DNA from: Peptococcaceae bacterium UBA7185
Lineage (GTDB): Bacteria > Bacillota > Peptococcia > Peptococcales > Peptococcaceae
Assembly (NCBI GenBank): GCA_002491065.1
Contig: DKVF01000051.1
Coordinates: forward strand, 1 to 64,000
Length of the DNA stretch: 64,000 bases
Reading direction: 5' to 3'
The translations under genes were made by a program, and so were the position numbers. Under the pieces are notes generated by a model that saw only the letters and a program-made list of their open reading frames with translations, was not told where the DNA came from and did not search any database. Each line of letters opens with the position of its first letter. Position 1 is the first letter of the stretch. Below are positions 1-6,382 of this stretch, one piece after another.

Positions 1-21
1 AAAGGAAAGATACACGAAAAG

Positions 22-63
22 ATGCTATGGAATAGTGCAAACTGTTCCATAGCATTTTGTTTT
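22..63 (+). terminator. Rho-independent terminator
   Basis: A 14-bp stem (22-35 pairing with 42-55, one G-T pair) with a short loop is followed by a T-rich run on the plus strand. It would end a plus-strand gene lying before the window. It could also slow minus-strand transcription leaving the DUF1858 gene, although the T-tract on that side is weaker. Confidence 0.7.
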
Positions 64-82
64 CATGATTGATTTTTAAGGC

Positions 83-283
83 TTATTTTGCTTCAACAGC
101 TTTGTTTAAAGCCTCCATTAAAGCAGGAACATTGATACCATGTCCGATTGCACCTTGCTCAATATTTTCAAAGTGGGCAGCAGCACAACCTAAACAGCCC
201 ATACCGAATTCCATAAATACAGCAGCAGTCTGTGGATATTTCTGTACACATTCTTTAATTCCCATTTCTTTTGTAATTACCAT
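83..283 (-). CDS. DUF1858 domain protein
   Basis: This 66-aa protein matches the DUF1858 family, the small domain often found beside hybrid cluster proteins and thought to carry a redox disulfide. A Cys-Leu-Gly-Cys pair sits in the middle (residues about 30-33), inside the family's typical MGCxGC context, and the family's conserved 'IGHGI' follows. The single domain fills the protein, with no signal peptide or membrane segment, so it is probably cytosolic. An AAAGGAGG ribosome site lies 9 bases before the ATG. No hybrid cluster protein gene is adjacent in the window, so its partner is unknown. Function beyond a probable thiol or metal role is not established. Confidence 0.85.
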   Translation of the reverse strand: MVITKEMGIKECVQKYPQTAAVFMEFGMGCLGCAAAHFENIEQGAIGHGINVPALMEALNKAVEAK

Positions 284-435
284 CTCTTTGCGCCTCCTTT
301 GCTGGATGATCCTCTTAATCTGTAGTATACCATACAGGAAAGTTTATTTGCAAACTTTTGATGAAAAAAATATTTTATTGTGATAAACGATATAGATAAT
401 AGGGATTTTTGTAAGGGGAAATTTTAACAGAACAA

Positions 436-478
436 AATGAAAAAGCCGAAGCAATGGGTCAGCATCGTCTCCGGCTTT
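436..478 (-). terminator. Terminator of the OsmC gene
   Basis: A 10-bp stem (469-478 with 442-451) precedes a run of five T on the minus strand, just beyond the stop codon of the OsmC-family gene. Confidence 0.75.
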
Positions 479-498
479 GTGGCAGTTAGAATAAATGA

Positions 499-921
499 TT
501 ATTCGTATAAAGTGTAAACAATGTCATTGAGTTCATAGGTAACATGTTTCAAAGCTTTCAGAGAGAGTGCTGCAGCGCAGTACAGGTTCATGGATTCTTG
601 CAGAGCAGCTCTGAAAAGGGCAGGATCAATATCACCCTTAGCGATATAATGCAAGTGCAGATCGGTAAATGGCATAGGATAATCAGTAGGACGGTCGCCG
701 CGCACTTCAACCTTCAAGGATTCCAAGGTTTGTCCCCGTTCAGCCATCGTTTCTACGATATCCATAGAAGAGCAAGCACCTACACCGCACAGAAGCAGTT
801 CAGTAGGGCGGGGCGCACAGTTATCGCCTGCCGGTTTGCCGGCATCCATTTTTACTTTGTGTCCAGACTCGGTATCTGCCTCAAACGTCATCCGCTGTTC
901 CCAATTTACAGTTACTTTCAT
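499..921 (-). CDS. OsmC/Ohr family protein
   Basis: This 140-aa cytosolic protein belongs to the OsmC family, whose studied members reduce organic or fatty-acid hydroperoxides with a pair of cysteines. Both expected cysteines are present, one in a 'GACSSMD' motif and one in 'NLYCAAAL', and the 'PTELLL' segment is typical. An upstream in-frame ATG (954) would add 11 residues. The ATG at 921 is preferred because a GGAGGT site lies 8 bases before it and the protein then begins MKVTVNW as family members do. The exact substrate cannot be read. A promoter with an overlapping inverted repeat lies upstream. Confidence 0.85.
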   Translation of the reverse strand: MKVTVNWEQRMTFEADTESGHKVKMDAGKPAGDNCAPRPTELLLCGVGACSSMDIVETMAERGQTLESLKVEVRGDRPTDYPMPFTDLHLHYIAKGDIDPALFRAALQESMNLYCAAALSLKALKHVTYELNDIVYTLYE

Positions 922-960
922 AAATAAAGACCTCCAATTATAAAAAATCATCACAGTGCA

Positions 961-1008
961 ATTACACTGTTCTCTCTATAGTGTAATGTTTTTTTGCTTA
1001 GGACGCAA
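961..1008 (-). promoter_or_regulatory. Promoter with inverted repeat upstream of the OsmC gene
   Basis: On the minus strand TTGCGT (1003-1008) and TACACT (980-985) are 17 bases apart. The -10 box lies inside a perfect 8-bp inverted repeat, ATTACACT (961-968) with AGTGTAAT (980-987). A repressor such as a MarR- or Fur-type protein could bind there; the identity of the regulator is inference. Confidence 0.5.
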
Positions 1009-1119
1009 GGCGTTTTACATTTTTCTACAAATTATCCCGCTATACATTTTGCAACAAATACGATATACTAAGAGAGAAGGACTTGGAAATAAATGGACAA
1101 TCAAAAAGGAGTTGGAGAG

Positions 1120-1878
1120 ATGATAGAATTTACAGTGCTAGGAAACTATGGACCATACGCCACGGCGCAGGGTGCATGCAGCGGTTATCTGCTGAATGCC
1201 AACGGATTTCAGATTATGCTGGACTGCGGGAACGGCAGCTTCAGTAAGCTGCAGAAATACGGTGATTACAATAAGCTGGGCATTTTAATATTGACCCACC
1301 TGCACCCCGATCATTACAGCGATATTTATTGTTTGCGGCAGGCATTGCGCTATCAGATGCAGGAGGGAAAGCGCAAGGAACCTCTCTATGTGTATTTGCC
1401 CGAAGGACCAGAGCATCTGGTGGAAGAGATAAAAAGCTGGAATGATGTATTTGCGGTGATCAGCTTGCAGGAGGCACAGAAGGCAGTGAACGATTTCAAT
1501 TTATTTCAGTTGCGATTTTTTCCGGTACAGCATCAGATTCCTGCTTATGGCATACAGTTTTCTGTGGGCGATCAGCCACTTTTGACCTATACTGGTGATA
1601 CTGGCTGGTTTTCTGGGTTGGAGACGTATTGCCGAGACAGCGAATATTTATTGGCAGAGGCTTCTCTGCGGGAATATGAGTTGGCACAGAGAGGGCAGTA
1701 TCATATGACAGCACGGCAAGCGGCCATGTTGGCGCAAAACAGCGGAGTGAAAAATTTAGTATTGACGCACTTCTTTCCAGAGATGAATCTTCATCAACTG
1801 CAGCGGGAAGCGGAACAAAATTTTGATGGAAAAATTCATATGAGCGCCAGCGGAAAAACTTATATACTGCAGCCGTAA
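1120..1878 (+). CDS. MBL-fold metallo-hydrolase (YhfI-like)
   Basis: This 252-aa protein has the metallo-beta-lactamase fold. The metal-binding THLHPDH motif is at residues 59-65, a TGDTGW motif carries the bridging aspartate near residue 160, and a late LTHFF supplies the last histidine. Overall it resembles the RNase Z/phosphodiesterase branch (YhfI type), but it lacks features that would let the substrate be named. A longer frame starts at 1093. The ATG at 1120 is chosen because AAGGAG lies 8 bases upstream and MIEFTVLGN is the usual family start. It stands alone, about 115 bases before rdgB. Confidence 0.85.
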   Translation: MIEFTVLGNYGPYATAQGACSGYLLNANGFQIMLDCGNGSFSKLQKYGDYNKLGILILTHLHPDHYSDIYCLRQALRYQMQEGKRKEPLYVYLPEGPEHLVEEIKSWNDVFAVISLQEAQKAVNDFNLFQLRFFPVQHQIPAYGIQFSVGDQPLLTYTGDTGWFSGLETYCRDSEYLLAEASLREYELAQRGQYHMTARQAAMLAQNSGVKNLVLTHFFPEMNLHQLQREAEQNFDGKIHMSASGKTYILQP

Positions 1879-1993
1879 TTTGACAGAGTGGCTGATGGAC
1901 AAACTCTCATAAAAGTTGTAAAATAGCTGTGACAGAAAGTAATATAAAGATTTGAGACAGAAAATTTCTTAATTGGGAAAGGTGAAATATATC

Positions 1994-2599
1994 ATGCTAA
2001 CAGAGTTGGTGCTGGCCAGTGGCAACCAGGGAAAAATTGCGGAATTTCGGCGTTTGCTAGAAGGATTAGATATTCAGGTCTATTCCATGAAAAATTATTC
2101 GGGAATTGATGAGATAGAGGAAAATGGCGTTACCTTTGCGGAAAATGCCCTTATTAAAGCGCGTACTGTCTGCAAGGCAACAGGAATTCCGGCACTGGCC
2201 GATGATTCGGGTCTGATGGTGGATGCGCTAGACGGCGCACCGGGCATCTACTCTGCGCGGTTTGCTGGTGAGCAACGCAATGATGACGACAACAATCGAA
2301 AACTACTGCAGCTATTGGAGCCAGTGGGAGAAGCACAGCGCACAGGACAATTTTTTTGTGCCATTGCCATTGTATTGCCTGACGGAAGGGAATATGCAGT
2401 GGAAGGCATCTGTCGGGGAAAAATCCTGCGAAGTCTGCAAGGTAGCGGAGGATTTGGTTATGACCCACTGTTTTACGTGGAAGAACTGGGCAAGACTTTT
2501 GCAGAGTTAACGCTCGATGAGAAAAATGAGATTAGTCACAGAGGGCGGGCAAATCGCAAAGCTGTAGAAATTATTAAATTATTAAAAAGTGAGGAATAA
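1994..2599 (+). CDS. rdgB: XTP/dITP diphosphatase (RdgB/HAM1)
   Basis: This 201-aa enzyme hydrolyses non-canonical purine nucleoside triphosphates (dITP, XTP, ITP) to the monophosphates, keeping deaminated bases out of DNA and RNA. The family hallmarks are present: LASGNQGKIAEF at the start, the DDSGLMVDAL active-site segment, GxYSARFAG, FGYDPLFY and SHRGRA near the end. The frame can be extended to 1973, but the ATG at 1994 is favoured by a GAAAGGTG ribosome site and the family start. The next gene, a phosphoesterase, follows within 4 bases. The pair rdgB-yfcE is common in Bacillota and implies one transcript. Confidence 0.95.
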   Translation: MLTELVLASGNQGKIAEFRRLLEGLDIQVYSMKNYSGIDEIEENGVTFAENALIKARTVCKATGIPALADDSGLMVDALDGAPGIYSARFAGEQRNDDDNNRKLLQLLEPVGEAQRTGQFFCAIAIVLPDGREYAVEGICRGKILRSLQGSGGFGYDPLFYVEELGKTFAELTLDEKNEISHRGRANRKAVEIIKLLKSEE

Positions 2600-2602
2600 G
2601 TC

Positions 2603-3106
2603 GTGATGATGAGATTGGCAATTGTGAGTGATACGCATGACAACTGGCCTTTGGTGGTAGACGCTATAAAAGCAGAAGGCAATATAGATTATTTGATTTT
2701 TTTAGGGGATTATGTCAGCGATGGACGGCAGATGGAAAAAGCTTTGCAGATTCCTACATTTCTAGTGCGAGGCAACTGTGACAGTTATGAGGATGGCCCA
2801 GGTGAATTAGTGGTGGAGCTTGGCGGATGGCGGTTACTTTTATGTCATGGGCATTTTTATTCCGTAAAAGAAACTTTAGAGGAACTTTATGTGCATGGAG
2901 TAGAAGAACAAGTCGATTTTGTTTTGTTTGGTCATACCCACCAGGCATATTACCGGGAAGGGGAAGTTGTAATGATCAATCCGGGGTCGGTGAGCAAGTT
3001 TAATTTGATGCTGAATGATGCTTCCTGGGGGCTTTTGACGCTCTCCAAAGAAAAAAACGAAAAAAATTTCATAAAATATGAAAAAAAGACTTGCCAAATG
3101 CTGTAG
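2603..3106 (+). CDS. YfcE/MJ0936-family metallophosphoesterase
   Basis: This protein of about 165 aa is a calcineurin-like phosphoesterase. The metal-site motifs appear in order: SDTHDN at the start, a GD in FLGDYV, GNCD in VRGNCDS, CHGH and GHTH. Family members act on small phosphodiesters in vitro, but the physiological substrate is not known. Three start codons lie in a row (GTG 2603, ATG 2606, ATG 2609) behind GAGGA at 2591-2595, so the exact start is uncertain by two residues. It is co-transcribed with rdgB. The tRNA promoter overlaps its last codons. Confidence 0.88.
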   Translation: MMMRLAIVSDTHDNWPLVVDAIKAEGNIDYLIFLGDYVSDGRQMEKALQIPTFLVRGNCDSYEDGPGELVVELGGWRLLLCHGHFYSVKETLEELYVHGVEEQVDFVLFGHTHQAYYREGEVVMINPGSVSKFNLMLNDASWGLLTLSKEKNEKNFIKYEKKTCQML

Positions 3107-3119
3107 AATCTGCTAAAAT
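3091..3119 (+). promoter_or_regulatory. Promoter of the tRNA cluster
   Basis: TTGCCA (3091-3096) and TAAAAT (3114-3119) with a 17-base spacer lie 30 bases before the first tRNA and overlap the end of the upstream phosphoesterase gene. Confidence 0.65.
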
Positions 3120-3148
3120 AATTTTCGTTGCTGAAGAAAGAAGAATAG

Positions 3149-3222
3149 CGGGGTGTGGCTCAGTTTGGTAGAGTACGTGGTTTGGGACCATGGGGCCGGG
3201 GGTTCGAATCCCTCCACCCCGA
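3149..3222 (+). tRNA. tRNA-Pro (TGG)
   Basis: Cloverleaf with acceptor CGGGGTG pairing with CACCCCG, T-loop GGTTCGAATCC, and anticodon TGG at 3183-3185 in a 7-base loop. The 3' CCA is not encoded. Confidence 0.97.
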
Positions 3223-3239
3223 TCCTTCTTTTTGACAGT

Positions 3240-3313
3240 GCGGGTGTAGCTCAATGGTAGAGTTCTGGCCTTCCAAGCCAGCTACGTGGGTTCGATTCCC
3301 ATCACCCGCTCCA
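3240..3313 (+). tRNA. tRNA-Gly (TCC)
   Basis: Acceptor GCGGGTG pairs with CACCCGC, the discriminator is T, and the anticodon loop CTTCCAA gives anticodon TCC. CCA is encoded at 3311-3313, unlike most of its neighbours. Confidence 0.97.
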
Positions 3314-3316
3314 TGT

Positions 3317-3390
3317 GTGCCAGTAGCTCAGCTGGATAGAGCATCGGCCTTCTAAGCCGAGGGTCGGGGGTTCGAGTCCCTCCTGGCACA
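3317..3390 (+). tRNA. tRNA-Arg (TCT)
   Basis: Acceptor GTGCCAG pairs with CTGGCAC, the anticodon loop is CTTCTAA (TCT), and the T-loop GGTTCGAGTCC is standard. CCA is not encoded. It starts only 3 bases after the glycine tRNA. Confidence 0.97.
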
Positions 3391-3408
3391 TGTTTTATGT
3401 TTTAATAT

Positions 3409-3482
3409 GGTGGATGTGGTGAAGTGGCTAACACACCGGATTGTGGCTCCGGCATTCGTGGGTTCGATCCCCATCATCCACC
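3409..3482 (+). tRNA. tRNA-His (GTG)
   Basis: The anticodon loop TTGTGGC gives GTG. The extra 5' G (3409) faces C at 3482, the G-1:C73 pair that identifies histidine tRNAs. The acceptor is GTGGATG with CATCCAC. CCA is not encoded. Confidence 0.97.
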
Positions 3483-3516
3483 CTGTTTTCTTCATGGTTG
3501 CGGAAGCGGCCTTCGA

Positions 3517-3588
3517 TGGGGTGTAGCCAAGTGGTAAGGCACGGGACTTTGACTCCCGCATTCGTAGGTTCGAGCCCTGCCACCCCAG
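3517..3588 (+). tRNA. tRNA-Gln (TTG)
   Basis: Acceptor TGGGGTG pairs with CACCCCA, the anticodon loop CTTTGAC gives TTG, and the T-loop is GGTTCGAGCCC. CCA is not encoded. Confidence 0.97.
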
Positions 3589-3593
3589 TATAT

Positions 3594-3666
3594 GCGCTAT
3601 TAGCTCAGTAGGCAGAGCACCTGACTTTTAATCAGGGTGTCCCGCGTTCGAATCGCGGATAGCGCA
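3594..3666 (+). tRNA. tRNA-Lys (TTT)
   Basis: Acceptor GCGCTAT pairs with ATAGCGC, the anticodon loop CTTTTAA gives TTT, and the T-arm is regular. CCA is not encoded. Confidence 0.97.
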
Positions 3667-3680
3667 TTTTTCTTTTTTAT

Positions 3681-3764
3681 GCGGGTGTGGCGGAATTGGC
3701 AGACGCACCAGACTTAGGATCTGGCGGTTTCACCGTATGGGTTCAAGTCCCTTCACCCGCACCA
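3681..3764 (+). tRNA. tRNA-Leu (TAG)
   Basis: Acceptor GCGGGTG pairs with CACCCGC. The long variable arm expected of leucine tRNAs is present, and the anticodon loop CTTAGGA gives TAG. CCA is encoded at 3762-3764. Confidence 0.96.
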
Positions 3765-3820
3765 ATTCTTGACCCATAATAGATGCCAACAGCGCAAAGC
3801 CAGTTATGTCGCAGGTGTGA

Positions 3821-3858
3821 GAGCATTTTGATGAATTCAGAATGCTCTTTTTTGTTTT
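3821..3858 (+). terminator. Terminator of the tRNA cluster
   Basis: A 7-bp stem GAGCATT (3821-3827) with AATGCTC (3841-3847) is followed by a long T-run with one G. Confidence 0.8.
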
Positions 3859-3860
3859 TA

Positions 3861-3888
3861 TTTTGAAAAATACTTCATGCTCTATAAT
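3861..3888 (+). promoter_or_regulatory. Possible promoter of the 3919 gene
   Basis: A perfect TATAAT (3883-3888) lies 30 bases before the start codon. The -35 is poor: TTTTGA at 3861-3866, spacer 16. Confidence 0.4.
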
Positions 3889-3918
3889 TATTTTACTATT
3901 TGAAAGGTCGGTGCAGTA

Positions 3919-4635
3919 ATGGGTAGTGAGAAGATTAAAAGTACAATGTGTACACACTCTGATAGACGGAACCATGAAGAGTATAGTTATCTAGTTAATG
4001 CAGTTGATAAAGTATCAGGTGAGAAGCTCGCAGTTGAAGTGGCTACAACTGACTATGGAATTGCAGTAGTCGATGCTTATTTGTATTTGAGAACAAGAAG
4101 CCAAATTGTAACAATAACGGAAGTAACTTGTTGTTCCTTTGAAAAAACTGAAACTATAGGAGTGCTTACGAATTACTTGCTTCAAAACCACTTATGTGAA
4201 GAGAATAAGTACTTAGTTGCGTGCTTTTGCTCTTCTTGTGATGAAAGCGAAACCAATGAAGATTTGGATTCTGCTATTGAACGCTTGTATAAGAGTGAAG
4301 AAAGTAGTAATACTGCAGCGTTTACCTGTGAGAAATTAATAAATGATTACAACGATCCTGGGCAAATCAAATCCAGGAACGGTCATATTTGGGGCTCTTA
4401 CTATTTTACAGAAAGCACTGGTATGATGTATGAAGAGTTGCGAGCTTTTAGGAAAATGGAAGAATCAACGGATCCGGACTTTCTCTGGTATTGGACGTTT
4501 GCATTCACCCTTTGGGGAGAATATGATTGTTACTTCCCAGCACTATTGTACTGTAAGATTTGCAACGGGTCGCTAAACAAATACGTATATTCCGAGCAGA
4601 TTTTCTACCAGAAAATATACAAACCAAAACTGTAG
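3919..4635 (+). CDS. Unrecognised 238-aa protein
   Basis: I do not recognise a family. The protein has no signal peptide or membrane segment, is acidic, and contains an unusually large number of cysteines for a cytosolic bacterial protein, including a CFCSSCD cluster near residue 95 and CKIC near the end. It is also rich in Tyr, Ser and Thr. The codons are noticeably more AT-rich than those of neighbouring housekeeping genes. It is a single gene with its own TATAAT box, directly after a tRNA cluster and before two terminators, a position where acquired genes often sit. An AAAGG ribosome site lies about 11 bases before the ATG. The open frame is long and uninterrupted, so it is probably real. 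Confidence 0.65.
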   Translation: MGSEKIKSTMCTHSDRRNHEEYSYLVNAVDKVSGEKLAVEVATTDYGIAVVDAYLYLRTRSQIVTITEVTCCSFEKTETIGVLTNYLLQNHLCEENKYLVACFCSSCDESETNEDLDSAIERLYKSEESSNTAAFTCEKLINDYNDPGQIKSRNGHIWGSYYFTESTGMMYEELRAFRKMEESTDPDFLWYWTFAFTLWGEYDCYFPALLYCKICNGSLNKYVYSEQIFYQKIYKPKL

Positions 4636-4754
4636 CAGTTGCTGAAAACAGTCTACAATTTGGAGGGAGGAGGATAATGGAAAATGTGTAACTGCTATTC
4701 ATAGTGAGCATTCGTTTTCAACAAGATAAAAGAAATAAGGACGATATAGTCTGG

Positions 4755-4788
4755 GGGCTTCAGATTTGCATATCTGAGGTCCTTTTTT
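4755..4788 (+). terminator. Terminator after the 3919 gene
   Basis: An 11-bp stem (4755-4765 with 4772-4782, two G-T pairs) is followed by six T. The 120 bases between the 3919 stop codon and this hairpin show nothing else. Confidence 0.75.
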
Positions 4789-4843
4789 GTGTATGATCAG
4801 CAATTGCTTCGATAAACTTTTCAAAATGTTTACTATGAAAACC

Positions 4844-4882
4844 ATGTTTTCTGCGCATGCTGGCGGCGCAGAAAACATTTTT
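4844..4882 (+). terminator. Second strong hairpin/terminator
   Basis: A perfect 13-bp stem, ATGTTTTCTGCGC (4844-4856) with its complement (4866-4878), has a 9-base loop and a five-T tail. It lies about 60 bases after the first terminator, with no gene between. The remaining bases to 5016 show no gene. Confidence 0.65.
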
Positions 4883-5016
4883 AAAAGCGCAAAACGGAAT
4901 GAACGTTTTATCACATAAAATTTTGGGTGTTCGTTTCCCTTTTGAAATTTTTTCTGCCTTACTTGATATTGTAATTTAATATTATAGAAAATACGAAAAT
5001 TTGAGAAAAGAAAAAC

Positions 5017-5080
5017 TTGACAAATGAATAAAGTATGTTATGATATCAGTGTACTATAATAAATAATACAGATAATACAC
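5017..5080 (+). promoter_or_regulatory. Promoter and likely operator of the GntR-ABC operon
   Basis: TTGACA (5017-5022) and TATGAT (5039-5044) have a 16-base spacer. Just downstream GTGTA (5049-5053) is mirrored by TACAC (5076-5080), with further AT-rich partial symmetry between. GntR/YtrA-type repressors usually bind such repeats over their own promoter; the assignment to this regulator is inference. Confidence 0.55.
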
Positions 5081-5099
5081 AAAGGGGGGAGATGAAGCA

Positions 5100-5486
5100 A
5101 TGATCTTAATTGATTATAAAAGTCGAAAACCCATTTATGAACAAATTATTGACAGTATAAAGAGTTTGATTGTCTCCGGTGTGTTGGAGCGGGACGATCA
5201 ACTGCCGTCGGTACGACAGTTGGCGCAGGAGCTGGCCATCAATCCCAATACTATTCAAAAGGCTTATGGAGAGTTGGAGCGGGAGGGCGTAATCTATTCT
5301 TTGAAAGGTCGAGGCAGCTTTGTGGGCAGTGGCATTCAGGAGCTGCGCATGGTGCAGCAACAAGAACTGATAGAGCAGATTTTTGAAATCAGTGGTGAAC
5401 TTTGTGAACTGCAAGTACCCCAGCAGGAGGTTTGTGCTGTGGTGCAGAGGGCCTATGAGCAGGAAAAAGGAGGATTGAATCCATGA
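5100..5486 (+). CDS. GntR-family regulator, YtrA subfamily
   Basis: This 128-aa DNA-binding protein has the GntR winged helix at residues 10-75 (PIYEQIIDSI, LPSVRQLAQELAINPNTIQKAY, GRGSFV). A short helical tail of about 50 residues replaces the large effector domain of other GntR proteins. That size and layout define the YtrA branch, which usually represses the ABC transporter genes beside it. The start is supported by a GGGGGGAG site. The stop overlaps the start of the ATPase gene by 4 bases, so translation is probably coupled. The inducer is unknown; cell-wall antibiotics are typical for relatives. Confidence 0.9.
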   Translation: MILIDYKSRKPIYEQIIDSIKSLIVSGVLERDDQLPSVRQLAQELAINPNTIQKAYGELEREGVIYSLKGRGSFVGSGIQELRMVQQQELIEQIFEISGELCELQVPQQEVCAVVQRAYEQEKGGLNP

Positions 5487-6382
5487 TTGAAATGAAAGAA
5501 ATCAGTAAACAATTTGGCGATATACAGGCGCTACATCAAGTATCCGCTACCATTCAAAAGGGCTCCATTTTTGGACTCATTGGCAGCAACGGCGCCGGAA
5601 AATCAACACTTTTGCGGCTTTTGGCAGGGATTTACCGGCCGGACTATGGTGAGATTCGCATTGATGGGGAGCCAGTGTATGAGAATGAACGGTTGAAACA
5701 ACGCATTTTTTATATTTCGGATGATCAGTTCTTTTTTAATAACAGCAATATGGAAGATATGGCCAGATATTATGCAGTGATCTATCCCAGGTTTTCTTAT
5801 GATAAATTTCATCGTTTGACGGAATTATTCCGTCTGGACAGTAAGCGCAATCTAAATACTTTTTCAAAAGGGATGCAGAAACAGGCGCATATTATTTTGG
5901 CGCTGGCCTGCGAGCCGGACTATCTCTTTTGTGATGAAACCTTCGACGGTCTTGACCCGGTAATGCGGCAGGCTGTGAAACGGTTGCTGGCAGATGCGGT
6001 GGTAGAACAGCAGTTGACGCCGATTATTGCCTCCCACAATTTACGGGAACTGGAGGATATCTGCGACCATATTGGGCTGCTGCATCAGGGAGGAATTGTG
6101 TTTGAGCGGGAATTGGATGGCTTGCAGAGCAATATTCAAAAGGTGCAATGTGCATTCTCTACTGCCAAGGGTATAGAAGATTTTTCCGGTTTGGATGTAG
6201 TGACGATAGAGCAGCGGGGTAATTTGTCTATTCTGGTTGTACGGGGAGAAAAGAACGATATAGAAGCGTACATGAAAAAGATGAATCCACTGTATTGTGA
6301 ATTATTGCCATTGTCGCTGGAAGAAATATTTATTACAGAAATGGAGGTGTTGGGCTATGATATCCAACAACTCATCTACTAA
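5483..6382 (+). CDS. ABC transporter ATP-binding protein
   Basis: This 299-aa cytosolic ATPase of an ABC-2 type exporter has Walker A GSNGAGKST (about residue 34), a Q-loop region and the segment 'FCDETFDGLDP' as Walker B. The usual LSGGQ signature is replaced by FSKGMQKQ, a variant known in YtrB/BcrA-like ATPases. The C-terminal 80 residues form the extra domain common in this branch. It overlaps the regulator gene by 4 bases and the permease gene by 26, so the three are one operon. Substrate unknown. Confidence 0.92.
   Translation: MIEMKEISKQFGDIQALHQVSATIQKGSIFGLIGSNGAGKSTLLRLLAGIYRPDYGEIRIDGEPVYENERLKQRIFYISDDQFFFNNSNMEDMARYYAVIYPRFSYDKFHRLTELFRLDSKRNLNTFSKGMQKQAHIILALACEPDYLFCDETFDGLDPVMRQAVKRLLADAVVEQQLTPIIASHNLRELEDICDHIGLLHQGGIVFERELDGLQSNIQKVQCAFSTAKGIEDFSGLDVVTIEQRGNLSILVVRGEKNDIEAYMKKMNPLYCELLPLSLEEIFITEMEVLGYDIQQLIY

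Noticed and set aside
3069..3975. Minus-strand frames antisense to the tRNA genes (3069-3254, 3352-3561, 3730-3975)
   Set aside because: Their peptides (for example GGGIRTPGP and RRDSNPRP patterns) are the well-known false translations of tRNA genes.
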